Source: Dasyornis broadbenti (Eukaryota > Chordata > Aves > Passeriformes > Dasyornithidae). Taken from it: 64,000 nucleotides of DNA. Numbering within the stretch: the first letter of the stretch is position 1; each line of letters starts with the position of its first letter. Positions 13,101-25,300 of this stretch are shown here, one piece after another. The stretch is taken from contig VZRN01004661.1 of the NCBI GenBank assembly GCA_013397935.1, positions 697,642-761,641 of the forward strand. The letters are read 5' to 3'. A model generated the notes under the pieces. It ran no database searches. It was not told the origin of the DNA and saw only the letters and a list, made by a program, of their open reading frames with translations. A program made the translations under genes and the position numbers.

Positions 13101-16100
13101 AAATTTGATGTTCACTTGTAACATTTGAGAGAAGCCAGTAATTATCTTCCTAGTGCAGAATAGTAAACATTATATTATATCTACAGCTTCAGGATCATTA
13201 AGCAGAAGCATGTGTAATGACAAACAGAAAGTGCAAATAAGATACACACAAAAGCTCCTGAGAACTAGACCTAGGAACTGCCAGGACACAATCAGGGTCA
13301 GCCAAAACACAGTAAGCTCTTTCTTAAACAGATAGAATTTGCCCATCTGGAAAAAAAATAAATAAAAGCTCCTATGTGGTCCAATCGCTACACTTTCCAA
13401 CCATGATATGGGGATGCAGAAATTTGCTGGTTTCCTTCAAAGGCAGGATGTTCTCTCCCTAGGACACAGCCAATAAGCAATTGTTAGATACAGTAAAAAT
13501 CATAGCCGCATTTAATTGAGGAGGAATTTAAGATCAGAAATTGTCCCCAATCTAAAACCAAAGTAAGACCTCAATGTTTTGATTGCCAGACCGACTTTGA
13601 AAACCACACCTAAGTTACGCACACAAGTTAAACAGAGGGTCAGTGAAAGAATTAGCACCTAATTCATCAGGGCACAATGCTCTCCATAGCAACTTCTGAA
13701 GCCAAGCTTAACTTCTTTACGTATAAAATGAAAGCTGCAATTTTGAATAAAGTAACTGTTAAAGAACACATTACAAAAATACTATTCACCGTGATCTTGT
13801 TAGGAATTAGAAGGACTGATGACCAGATAGGAAAGAAAAGGTATCAATGCAGCAACAGCAGCTTTTCAGAAGACATCACCTCCTTTGCCTACTAAAGTTA
13901 TTTGGAAAGTAAAGCAGCTGTATTCTATTTTACAGTGGTTACAGAGCCACTAAAACACAATAGCAATAAAACCACATTTAGCAACACTAGCTATATTCAA
14001 AAATACAGCAATGTAGATGGTGACATTTTAGTCATACTGCCATTTGCTTTCACTTTCATTCAAAATCACAACTTAGCCTAGTTTATAAAAATCACAGTAC
14101 AAATTATTCCTGCCAAACCACTGTAATTCACAGTTTTAACACCAAACCAAATCCCATTTTTTTGTGTAGCATGTCCGTAAACATATATACACACATACAA
14201 ATCTATGAGCTGTGTATCTGATCACTTATAGAACTGCATAAATGAGAACTAGAAATAATTTTAAATATTGGTAATTATGAATCAATTTCTATAAAGCATA
14301 TAACAAAAACGAATTCTAAAAATACAGATTGATTTCTTTTCAAGAAATACTATTCTCAGTGTTCAAATATGGTCCCAGTTTTATACAATCCACACCAGCC
14401 TCACCATACTGACTCCACTTTCACTGAAATCAGCATGGTTCCTAACAACATAGTTCCCATCAACAATAACAGGGTGGCAACACCAGGTTCTAAGATATCC
14501 TTCCAGGACTGACACTGGACTCACAAGGATGCAGCAGGAACTATGATCTGAGGTTTTCCCTCCCTGCCAGACCCAGGGCAACTTGCATTCTAATGCTCTC
14601 TAAACTCTATGTTTCTTCTGCTGCAGAGAACAGCAAGCAGTTGGCCCCAGTGCTCACTCCCTGTAAATGCCTTTTCTCTAGATGCAAGTTTATATAAATT
14701 CATAAGTTACATAAAGAAATTAATTATAAGATCCTTACAATTCAAGTCCCCAGTAGGCTTTGTATGTATTTGTGTGAAGAGCATATACACACACACATAG
14801 TCACACTGTGTATCAGCTCTGTGGTCTATCCACTATGGAAAAACTTTTAACATGGGATGGAGAATCCTGTTTAAGCCACAGTGCTCAGCTCAGAAACAGA
14901 AATCCACTTGCACAATCCAAACACAAGACTGGGAATAGCCTATCTGCGCAATTCTGGTTTCTGCTGATTGTGGTTTATGCATTTCTGCCTTAGAAATACT
15001 AACACGGAGCTCATCCCATTTTACATGCAAGTGCAGGTATTCAGTACACACAATTATATACATCCAAGAGTATAAAAATATAGAGGGGGTCACAGAAAGA
15101 AGCCCCATACAGTAAGAGTTAAGCACAAGACAACAGCATTCTAGTTATGTCAAAGTGAAGCTCACCAAGATCTAGTTGTGTGCACAAGAACACCTACAAA
15201 ATGTCAAACTCGTAACTCAGGTGCAGATCCATCTGGCGGGGAAGGCAGAGGCAAGACCACACCACAGGCACAACTGCACAACCCACCCATGGTCCTCCCA
15301 CTTTGGCCATCAGAAATGCACCTCACTGTCCCACAGGACAGAAATTGTCCTAAACTTCTCCTGGCTTATGCCAATTTACATTATAACCTTAATGTTGTCA
15401 GTGCGATTTTTCCCAGAATGCTGTCGGAGTGGGAAGGCTGCCCTTTGAACAATTCCAGTTTATAACAGAAATGTTACAGTGGTTCATATCAACACAGCTC
15501 AGATCTCAACCAGCTCACGTAAGGGTTAAAAATAGAAAGTGCTATCCACTGGTTTGCTCTGATGTTCCTGTAGATATTGTCACTGGATGTATCCTCAGAA
15601 GAATTCTATTCAACACCTCTGTCTTTAAGTACAAAGCTGTAGGCTGTAGCAGCTTTAGGAAACATAAGTATCCTTTTTTCTGCTGCACAGTATCTGTGTG
15701 TGAAATTCTCTAAAGGGGTTTAAGTATTTACCCTGAACACTATCAGACAGTTTCTAAAATTTTCCTTATCCTGTTGCAGAAACACTTCAAAGAGAATCAT
15801 AAACACAGTCTTTTGTGCTTTCAGCACACATGTTGTTTTGGAAGCTTAAGTCTGAATTCCCTCAGAATTGTAAATATTTTTTTTCCTCAAAGATGTGCAA
15901 TACAACTTTACTTTTTTTTTCCTTTTTTTTAACAGATTCATTGTGATTCTACTACAGACAATGCTGAAACCTTTCTCCCATTTCTGACAGCGAAAAATAT
16001 TGGGGTCAAGGAAATTATTGCCAGAAAAAGAAAAGGGGGGGGGAAAAAAAAAAGAAAGGAAAAAAAAAATTAGTAAGTCTCAAGATCAGGTTTTGTTGTT

Positions 16101-16696
16101 GTTTAAGATAAAAGATACATTTCCAGAAACATCTGACTCCCAGTGCACATAAAATATAACATGCCAAAAATCCATTTATTTAAAGGCTCTGGCCTAAACA
16201 GATAAGGAGAGCCCCAAAAGACAAGAAATATGGGTAAAATTTGGGTCTTCGAGCTGCCATGCTGTACCTACATTTCACAGCTCATTAGGCAAATCCGATC
16301 ACCCATTGCCACATGGCCCTCCAATAAAGTGTGACACTGCAATATCTGAGCACAACGGGAAAACCAAAAGAGAAATTAAAATAATACCTTAGAGTTCCTG
16401 GAATTTTGGCTGACAAGGTCAAACCAATTCAAATGTCAGTTAAGTTGCTATGCAATTTCTGAAAGAAGCGAAACAACCAACCAGCCTGTTTGTGATCCCA
16501 TTATCTATTTTTTTTTTTAATAATTGGTTAGTTGTTTAAAGTGCCAAAGTCTACAAAAGCTAGGAGAATTCCTTGTAAAAGCATATTTTGTCTTAGAGCT
16601 TTTCATGGTTATCCGGGAACTGAAATACTCTTGATTTAAATACATATTTAAACCCTTGCTTTAATTTGGAAAAAAAAAAAAAAAAAAAAAAAAAAA

Positions 16697-16725
16697 NNNN
16701 NNNNNNNNNNNNNNNNNNNNNNNNN
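16697..16725. other. Assembly gap (29 N)
   Basis: Unknown bases directly after a long A-run (16671-16696), so the gap probably reflects failure to read through a homopolymer or nearby low-complexity DNA. Confidence 0.99.
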
Positions 16726-17159
16726 AAAATGGCTCTGGGCTGAGATTTTGTAGCTCAAGTTTCAGCGTAGACTCAATTCTAACTGTCAGGCTGTAAGCCC
16801 CTGACAATAGTGGCTTATAACTGAAACTATGACATACTTCATATATAGCAATAGCAGCAAATAATAAAATAGACCTCAAAAAGGAAAGAAAAACAATTTT
16901 ACAAGAACATAGCCTTGCTCTCTGATTTAAATTCAGTTGTATAAACAGGTAAAAAGCCTGTTATTGAGTATAACAGTAATAACAAGTCTAAAGATAGTTT
17001 TAAAAAAGTTTTACAAATCAAGATGAAAGTTGTGCAGAAAGATATCAGTCTGCATGAAATGCCACTTTGATCATTATACTTGCACCGAGTGTGCACGCTT
17101 CTGCTTTTGCACCAGTACAAATTAAGAGGTGTGCTGCATTTCATTATCATCAGCTCTAT

Positions 17160-17560
17160 TTCAAGACGGCAAAAAGTGAAACAAATGGTGTAACAATTGT
17201 GTTTCAGTTATGCCATTAAGAAATTACTTCCTTAAGATCTATGTTTCATTCCTTTAAGTAGTCCCTTCACTGCAGGCAAACAGTTGTGCTGTTAAATGTA
17301 ACTCCAAGTCACTCATACTTTGCTCCACATTTCAGTTCCACACTTTCTTTCGTCTTGCCAAATTCCTGCATAAATAGGTGGGATTAAATGGAGCCTAGCC
17401 TACCTAACATAATTATATATGTTGTGATTTTATACTGCAATGAAATTGATACATTTTAATAATGCCAGTCTTGGCTCCTACCCACTAAAGTCAATAAAGG
17501 TTATTAAGGCCAACTGCCATATAAATACATTGCTACATTGCTAAATGGACTCTCAAAGCA
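17160..17560. promoter_or_regulatory. Candidate conserved non-coding block, intron 7
   Basis: About 400 bp of mixed composition between low-complexity flanks, containing taattatata, gcaggcaaacag and ataaaggttattaagg. Flagged by texture only; the call is weak. Confidence 0.22.
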
Positions 17561-17761
17561 GGAAATACAATTTACACCATAAAGCACTGTAAGGGCCTTT
17601 TTTTTTTTTTAAAGGAACCCTAGATATGTCTAAAAAAAGCCTTTAAAAATTCAACATGCAAGCATAGCCATATATGCTTACTTTTCATTCCACCAACAAA
17701 AATAATTTCATTGATTTACATTTTATTTTTCTAATGTGCATCAACCTAAAACAAAAGAAAC

Positions 17762-17779
17762 AAAAAAAAAAAAAAAAAA
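17762..17779. repeat. A18 tract
   Basis: Run of 18 A on the plus strand in intron 7. Confidence 0.97.
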
Positions 17780-18859
17780 CGACTGTAGGACTTCTACAGT
17801 TCTTACAGATTTGGTGTGGTGGTTACAGATTTTCATAGCTAAAATAAATGTCAGATTGCAAGGTTTGCATGATATCAGACCCTGAGAGACAAATTGTCTC
17901 TCCACTGAATCTCAGAACAGCTACAGCAAGACTTGCTCACATCACATGAGATTTCAGCTTTTCAGACTTCTCTTTACCCAGAAAGCAAAGCTTGTACGGT
18001 CATTTTTTCAAATGGTAACTCTCCCTTTGAATTCTGCAAGCATTTATCCTGATATTGCAGGCGATAACGTGTTAATCTTGGATGACTTTTACAAAAAAAA
18101 ACCTCCAACATATGAATAGCCTTCATATTTTCAAGGGAGGGGAAAAAAAAAGAAAGAGAAGATTGGTTAAATGCTTTGGATTTAATGGCTCATAAATTCA
18201 TGAGGTAATATTGTGGGAAATGTGATGTTTTATCAGAATGTCATTCAAATGAAAGGTTTAACATTTACATCACAAGAGTGAGCTCTAAGTAAAACTATCC
18301 TCAGGGAAAGAAATGCCAGGAATAAACATTATGATAAAATTGTGCGCTTGCTATAATGTACAAAAATATTAAATAAAGCTCACAGGTTTGAAGACACTGG
18401 GCTAAACTTCCTGCAATATCATACTCTGCTGTGACAGAAGAGTAATTACAATTAGTAGAATCATAGATAATTTTGGGAACTTTCTTTTCGTCTTTATAGT
18501 TGCTTTACTAAACAAGAGGAAAATTAAAAGAAGGCATAGAAGGACTCCAAGACTGACTTTCGTATCACTCTAGACACATATATTAAAAAAACCACGTCAA
18601 CAGTTGTTCAGCTCGCACACAAAGGAAAAATACACTGCTTAAATATTTTCATTTAAGAAATAATTCCTTTCAAGCAGCAAAATTCTTCCAAAACAAGACC
18701 AACAATTCTAAGACATTTTTACTTTTACCATTTTACACGACTCTCTCATTTTTTTTTTTTTCCCAAGAATCATTCAGCTAAAATTATAAATTTGGAGGAA
18801 AAAACCCCATCAATTGCAGACTACTGGGTACCTTCAAAAATACCCCTTTGATTTAACTT

Positions 18860-19480
18860 AGCTGAGGAAGCTAAGCATGCACCAAAACACTGCACTTTTT
18901 ATGTTAAATTGCTGTTGAATTTGTTAACCCGCAATTGATTTCCTGTGTTATGGAATCTTAGAGATTACGGCTAACTTGGAGCAACAGGGATAATTCTTGA
19001 TGTTAATGCCACATTTCGATGGGTTTTTATTGAGGCTGTGCCTGGAAACTGCGGCTCAACATTGCCCCCTAATGGCATCCTGAGAAACGCCACAGCACAA
19101 AACCTGGGTTATGTCCCCAAAAAACCAGCCCAGCTCCAAGTCCCGAACGCAGCGAGCATCAAATTTACTTAGAGACTCAACAAAACAGACATTCTCAATT
19201 AACATTCTCTTCTGTCTCCTCCAATAGCTGAAATTAATTGTGATTAATATGTTGTAAGTCATAAAACATTAAAGCAATTCTTAAAATTTAAATTAGAAGC
19301 AGCTTCTGTCTTGGCCCAACCTTCAGTTTGCTGATAAATATCATCCTGAGGCCTGTTGAAAGGAGATACACTGACGCCACCATGTTTCTAATTAGAGACA
19401 CATGGCAATGTCACACCAATTGCAGAAAACCTAACCCTTGAGAGTTCCAGGGTTTGCTGTTTTTCCATGTTTTCAACACA
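18860..19480. promoter_or_regulatory. Candidate conserved non-coding block, intron 7
   Basis: About 600 bp free of homopolymers, with words such as gttaaccc, gattacggcta, attaattgtgattaat and ctaattagag that resemble homeodomain and bicoid-class sites, plus a CTCF-like core at 19064-19075. The texture is like deeply conserved vertebrate enhancers. No function can be assigned from the sequence alone. Confidence 0.3.
19064..19075 (-). promoter_or_regulatory. CTCF-like core motif, intron 7
   Basis: On the minus strand the bases read ccattagggggc, matching CCASYAGRKGGC at 11 of 12 positions (T at the S position). It has the same orientation as the intron 1 site at 57871-57882 and also lies within an enhancer-like block. 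Sequence match only. Confidence 0.35.
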
Positions 19481-20722
19481 CAATGGATATAAAATATCAA
19501 ACATTCTTTGTCTCTACCTCATCTAAGCCTGTGTTACAAGGGAGTAAGTTGTCATTTGAAAGAAAAACAAACCAAAAGACTTTTTTTAAATTATAAGGGT
19601 CGTTCAAAAATGTGAGCATGTAAGAACACAAAAATGGAAAAAAACCCTCACATAAGCAAGCTATATTTTTTCTGCTTTGGTAGGAAAATTCAGTGTTCAC
19701 TGATTTCTCATGGCAACTGATTTTTCCAGGCATGTTTTCCAAGTCTGAAAACAGCCATTGCTGGAGCAGCTCACAACACATTTGAGCAACTGAGTCACGT
19801 TTCCTGTGAGACTCACGAGCATGTTCTTGTCGCACGACATCTCAAGATCACATCTCAGACACACCTCTGACACAAATCATGCTCAGCACCCACAGCTGCA
19901 ACATAAACTCTTCCAAGCCAACCCAGGCAAACTGAAGCTTTGTGCTGTGACCAGCAGCAGTGACCAAGAAACAGCTTGGGATGTGGACGGAGGGAGATGA
20001 GCTCAATAGATTTGCCAGCACAGCCCTTTCTGAGTGCAAAGCCAGAAGCAGGCACGCTGGCAAACTGCTTTGAAAACCCTGACAGCACAGTCTCTCACCT
20101 GGGGCTCTACATGGACAGCAGCAGCAACAGGATAACAGTGTTTAGCATTGAATCTGTTTTCAAGGAATAGCATGATTTACTTTCAAGTACACAAAAATAA
20201 TTATTACATTTATTCTTGAAACTCATCCTCTCTTGCTGGTTTTCTAGCTATGGTGTAAGTGTGCAGGTGGATCACAGACAGTAGCACTTCCAGATCACAA
20301 ATGTCGTTCTCAGCTTTCCTCAGATGCATGCACCATTGCTGTCATTAGCAGAGCTGTCTGTCTGGGTGCTGTACAAACAAAGTTGACAAGGCACAGCTTT
20401 TGTGTGGTGCAATACGTGCTTCTCATCTTATGAGGCGCTAAAAGGCTCATATGAGGCTTTTACAAGGCTTTCAAACTTTAAAAACAAGCATAGTCAAGAA
20501 CTAACTAAAATCCTGGGGTTTTGGAACTGATTTTGCTCAAATTTTTTTGGCTACTGGGGGATAAAAGTAAGAGGAGACAGTGAAAGGCTGACATTGATTC
20601 TGCTTCTCATATGTTCTGAATAAAGTCTAAACCCCATTACTACAGTACAATTAAAAACATAATTGTGAGCGCTCTCAGAATTAAGCCCTAGAGGCTTTAG
20701 ACTTTAAAAAACTAGTACTTAC

Positions 20723-20842
20723 CATAATCTCCATTTTTCTCCAGAATTCTTCCAGTTTAGCCATAGGCTTAAGCCACCAATCAGTGCACTTCAAATACCT
20801 CTTGCCTTGGAACCAAAACTGCCTAAGCCACTCAAATTCAAC
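20723..20842 (-). CDS. FTO: FTO exon 7 (C-terminal domain)
   Basis: Exon of 120 bp, 40 codons, phase 0 at both ends. Acceptor tatcttgcag is at 20843-20844 and the strong donor gtaagt at 20721-20722. The peptide starts [20 protein letters not shown] and continues DWWLKPMAKLEEFWRKME, very close to human FTO ([20 protein letters not shown] then DWW). It forms helices of the C-terminal domain. This is the last FTO exon found in the window. The next exon would begin with the equivalent of human TNAVLHEV and end in WHAR; no match was found by eye between base 1 and 20722, so exons 8 and 9 should lie outside. Confidence 0.97.
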
Positions 20843-21903
20843 CTGCAAGATAAAAACATATGGCACCCTAAACATCCAAGGTCATTATCTGGGGCAGGAA
20901 TGGGGTAATGCAAGAATCCAGCTATACCTGAACAGTACCACAGAAAAGCAGACAGTTAAGAAAGTAGTCATTTTTAAACACACCCTTACACCCAGCTGTT
21001 TATTTCTATTCTACATCAATCTATGACCTGAGCTACTCTCTTCAAACCCAGAGAAGTGAAAAACTCAACTCTCTTTTTTTTTTCCCTGTTTTTTCACATG
21101 TGGTACATGTACAACAAACATTAAAAATTCCAGTTTATTCACAATGCAGTCAAATATGCACAAACTCTGGCTTACTGCGATTAACACTGTGGGTTTCAAA
21201 TTGTTTCAGTCATAAAAGATTGAGAAAACTTGCAGTAATAACACTGCTAGAATGCAGCTCAGTTGCTATGGAATGAGAGGGTGGCGCTACAAGGAATCAC
21301 AGCCTCTCATCCCTCACCAGACAGCCCCATTACCAGAGATGCTGCTTTGCTTTAATAGTAATCCATAGTTCTGGTCTTTAGAATTCCATATTTATCTTTG
21401 TTGTGGTAGTTATGTTTCACACTGAGTTCAAAGCTGCTTTAATCATTACTTGCACCGCAAAGAAGATTTGTTTATCCCTGCTCAACTCTGAAGATGCAAA
21501 CAAAGACAACCTACCAAGGTGAAAGAATAAAGAAAACTGCCCAAAGCTGTCACCTTCCTTTCCTGCAAGAGAAAACTGAACAGCTACAGAAATCTGAAAG
21601 TGGTCCAGTTAACATTAACTAAAGGTTTGGTCAATACAGTAAAGATTACAATAAAAAAAAGTTTGAATTTTCAGTGTATAAAAAGAGTATTAGAGCAAAT
21701 TTGTTAGTAAATTATAATATGATTAGTTGGCACACACAGGTCTTAAAATGTTTTTGAAAACACCTGACTGCTAGCCAGTGACATTGTAGCACAGAAGTTT
21801 GATGACATCCTTCCTAAAAAAACCCAAAAGCTGAAGGAAATTTTGCCTCCTGTATAACATTAACAAGACGTGAACAATCCAGCTATGGTTTGCTGAAAAG
21901 GGG

Positions 21904-21954
<51 letters not shown>
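21904..21954. repeat. A51 homopolymer tract
   Basis: 51 consecutive A on the plus strand in FTO intron 6, a run of U in the transcript. No AATAAA and no recognisable retrocopy body lies directly upstream of it. Length in the assembly may be inexact. Confidence 0.95.
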
Positions 21955-21957
<3 letters not shown>

Positions 21958-22243
21958 TATGCAGTTTTGGGAAAGCTGAGCATATCATTATTCAACTAGA
22001 ATTCTAAGAACTTTTTTTTTTCCTCTCCACTTCTTTTTGCATTTTTTGGCCTCTACCTTGTCTGGCAAACAGGTTCCATGAAATTAATCATGAGATCATT
22101 AATCAATGAAAAAAAAATTCTTTTTATTAAAATCAATGTTAAAATATGACTCCTCATAAATCTATTTCAGTCAATCTGATTTTTAACTAGTCATATTGAT
22201 TTGTTACAATAATCTATGTAATTTCACTCTAATTGAAGTCTGG

Positions 22244-22311
22244 CATATTGGCCAAAATTTAAATGTATCTTGATCCTCATATTCGCCAAAATTTAAATGT
22301 ATCTTGATCCT
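22244..22311. repeat. 34-bp tandem duplication
   Basis: Two head-to-tail copies of a 34-bp unit at 22244-22277 and 22278-22311, each containing gccaaaatttaaatgtatct and identical apart from one g/c difference at unit position 7. Intron 6. Confidence 0.97.
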
Positions 22312-25300
22312 ATACAGAATATATATAATTTGACAAAAAAGAGCTGCTTTTTAGGTGTAAGACAAGGTTTAGCAACAAGCTAATACATTTTCTGCAGGAC
22401 TGGCTGGTCTCATCAGAGGTCAGTGTGTACCTAATTGTAACAAGAAGCTGTTTAATGATGTGGACTGCCATCTAACACAGCTATCACACTCTGCTCTGCA
22501 TTCATCTCACAGCATCTCTTTAGCTCTAATCTGGGTTAAGAACATTGGGTTTGGGGAGAAAAAAAAAAAATTCACCCTCCAAGGTGGCCACCAAGCTGCT
22601 TGGCAAGGGACTGCTCTGAACTATGACCTCTGAACAGTCAACTGTTGATTCTGAGAAAGAAAATTATCTTGATGAGGCAAGGGTGACATTATTTCTCTCC
22701 TCTTTTTCTGTAGCAGGAACTCACTCCTTTTGGCTTCTCTCCTTCCAAGGACAGGAGAAGCTGTCCTAGTAAAAAAACCCTCAACACTAAATACTGGAGA
22801 GACACAAAAAGCTCATTTCTAGCCCTAGTGGAAAGGAAGTTACAGAACATTCATCTTCTGTGACAAAACTCTCAGGTTAGCATCTCTTGCTAAGGATTTT
22901 GTCAAAGAGTTTTAATTTGGAGACTCCCATATATGAGAACTACCTTTAGTTATCATTAGAAAGCATTTTATATGACGGAAAGGGACAGACCTTAAACATA
23001 TTTATATATAAAAATACATAGGCTGAGTGTCTGAGGAATAATTTTCAGCTTCTAATTGATTTTCACTTATGACTTGCATCTGTGCAAGTAAGCTCAGAAT
23101 CAGGTCTCCTGTGTCTAATCTCAACATATTTTCAAGTTGTCCTTTCAGCAATGATTAAGGGCCAATTTTAGGTCATTGTCAATACTGGGCAGTAAAAGGC
23201 CAACAGCAGCATTTGACATTTTGTGAAGCGATGCTCCTCAGTCAATTATTTAAAAGTACTGGTTATTAAATGCCACACGTGTAGGTGATCTATATTTTCT
23301 TTCTGCCATACTAGTCAGCCACCAACCATGCTGTCAGCTCACGGTAATGTGTTAAAACATATTAACCATCCTTTGGCTGTCTATACGTCTCCCTTTCTCA
23401 TCAGTGACCTCAGTGTCTAACATCACGTCCCTTCAACTCAGCTAGCCCAGGCTTTCTCCCCGTGCATTCTCCAAGCTCAATTTATCTACTGCTACCTTAA
23501 AAACCAAATTGTTGCAGGCAAAAGTGACTGTACCTCACAAGCAACCAATTCAGCCTCTAGTTTTAATCATGGTAATCAGGATCTGATTATCAAAGCTGAA
23601 CAAACACCCTGATGAGAACAAACCCCTGCCTCACAAACTTGAGTACTTACTTTGAAATCTGCTATATTTTCAACACAATCCTAGATACTAAGATTTCCTT
23701 TTAGTGTTTTACTGCAATGGGAACATCTGAATATTAGTTTGGTGTTGGCAAATACAGAAGCCTTGAAAGTGCCTCACGCCAACAAGAACTATTAGTAGAT
23801 TTTGCATTACTCACAGCAAGAAAAATTTTCTTTGAAATGTGAAGAACAGGCTGATGAAGATCTTTTCTGCAGATTTATTTTTATATGTATGAGCATTTAC
23901 ATGATCTGTCCAGCAGTGTTTAGTTACCTTCAAAAGAATTTAGTTGCCCATGATAGTCCCCAGGTACCCTGTAGCTCTGTTTGGGATGTACTCAGCAGCT
24001 GTATGTGCTTTGGAAAGCCTAGGAGGAGGAAAGTAGTAGTAGGAGCAAGACATTCCCATTCAGAGAATTGTGGAAGATTCTTTCTTTCAGGATAAATTAT
24101 CCCTGACCCACCAACAATCTGATTGTGACTGTGTGAGTTGTCAGGCTATTGCACTCCACAGCTGCCAGGTAACTACATCTGTTCACCCTGCTACAGCCCT
24201 GCCACTGATGTATTTGCTCAGCCTGCAAGCCCATAAGCTACTCAGACAAGCAGCACGTGAACACCCTTAATTAAGGCTATCTTTACTTACAACTACAAAG
24301 TACACACTGGGAGAGAAGTGACTCACACATCTAACACACAGCACATACCTTGCAATTACTCAGATATTCCTTTGAAGGCTGTTTTAGTGCGGGAGATCAT
24401 GACAACAAAGCTAGGTTTAAAGAAATATTAAACTTCCACCTGGCTGCCCGCTAGTGATGCTAAAATCCTTCTCAGGTTAGCATCTTACTTTTTCAACAGG
24501 AATACCTCTGTCAAGACATCCAAGACAGGGCCCCGACAAATGAACTCTGGGAAATCTAACATCAAGTAAAGACATCCCCCAGAAACTCTTTTAGAGGTTT
24601 CTCTGCCCACCACAAAACTAGGAAAAAACTTAAGTTTCCACCTATGCTTCAGATCCTCAGTTCAAACACACTTTATCAGGACAGCAAGTCAATTTTCCTG
24701 CCCAGGAGTACAAAAGTAAAGGCACAGAATCATTCCTCATTCTTTCAGACTCACTCTTAGGCTTTTTCCCTCGAGCAGACACAGATAATTCATCCAGGCC
24801 TCATTTGGCAGAGCAGTTAATTTCAGCACAGACTGTGAATCTGCTAAACTACTATATTTTAGCTTGGTACTGTGATGGTTCTGTTCTGGTTAATGTTCTC
24901 TGATGACTGTTTTGGAGGTACCAGCAAGGGGGTAAAAAGAATGAACCCGTAGCATTTCAGGAAGATAAAGTACCAAAAAGAGTTAAACTGAAGAACCTCA
25001 GTTATGACAATATTTAAAAATAAAATACAACAGTATCATCACTTCTAGATACTATCTTATTTCAATCTCATGATTTCTGGTCCAGAGGAAGAGGGAAAAA
25101 AAAACCAAGGAGGTTTACAAATAGCACAGAAAGCTGTTTATCAGAAATACACAGGTAAAATTGGGAAATTGGGTGGAAGTTCTCCATTAATCCTATGTTT
25201 GCTTTTTGTGCTATTTTGATTTTGCATTAAAAATTGCTAACAAACTAAAAGAGTGAAATGAAAAACTCATTTTCATCAATAAGAAGTTTTATTCTTTAAA

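Larger units (their letters stand above)
1..20722 (-). other. FTO: FTO intron 7 (partial)
   Basis: Intronic DNA downstream of exon 7 in transcript sense; its acceptor is not in the window. AT-rich, without recognisable coding content on either strand. The longest reading frames (for example 1213-1653 on the minus strand) have no family resemblance I can name. Contents that can be pointed to: a TG microsatellite at 6022-6068, a 28-bp tandem duplication at 4520-4575, a pyrimidine-rich block near 9380-9838, an A-run running into a 29-base assembly gap at 16671-16725, and several candidate regulatory blocks listed separately. No interspersed repeat was recognised. Mammalian FTO also has large introns 7 and 8. 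Confidence 0.85.

Noticed and set aside
19497..19835. 112-codon open frame, minus strand, starting Met-Arg-Gln-Glu.
   Set aside because: No similarity to FTO exon 8 or 9 or to any protein family I know; likely chance.
21270..21290. Third possible CTCF-like word (gagggtggcgctac).
   Set aside because: The GGCGC end fits but the CCASYAG half does not, so the match is too weak to list.
21771..21995. Frame with a long Phe run.
   Set aside because: It is only the translated A51 tract.
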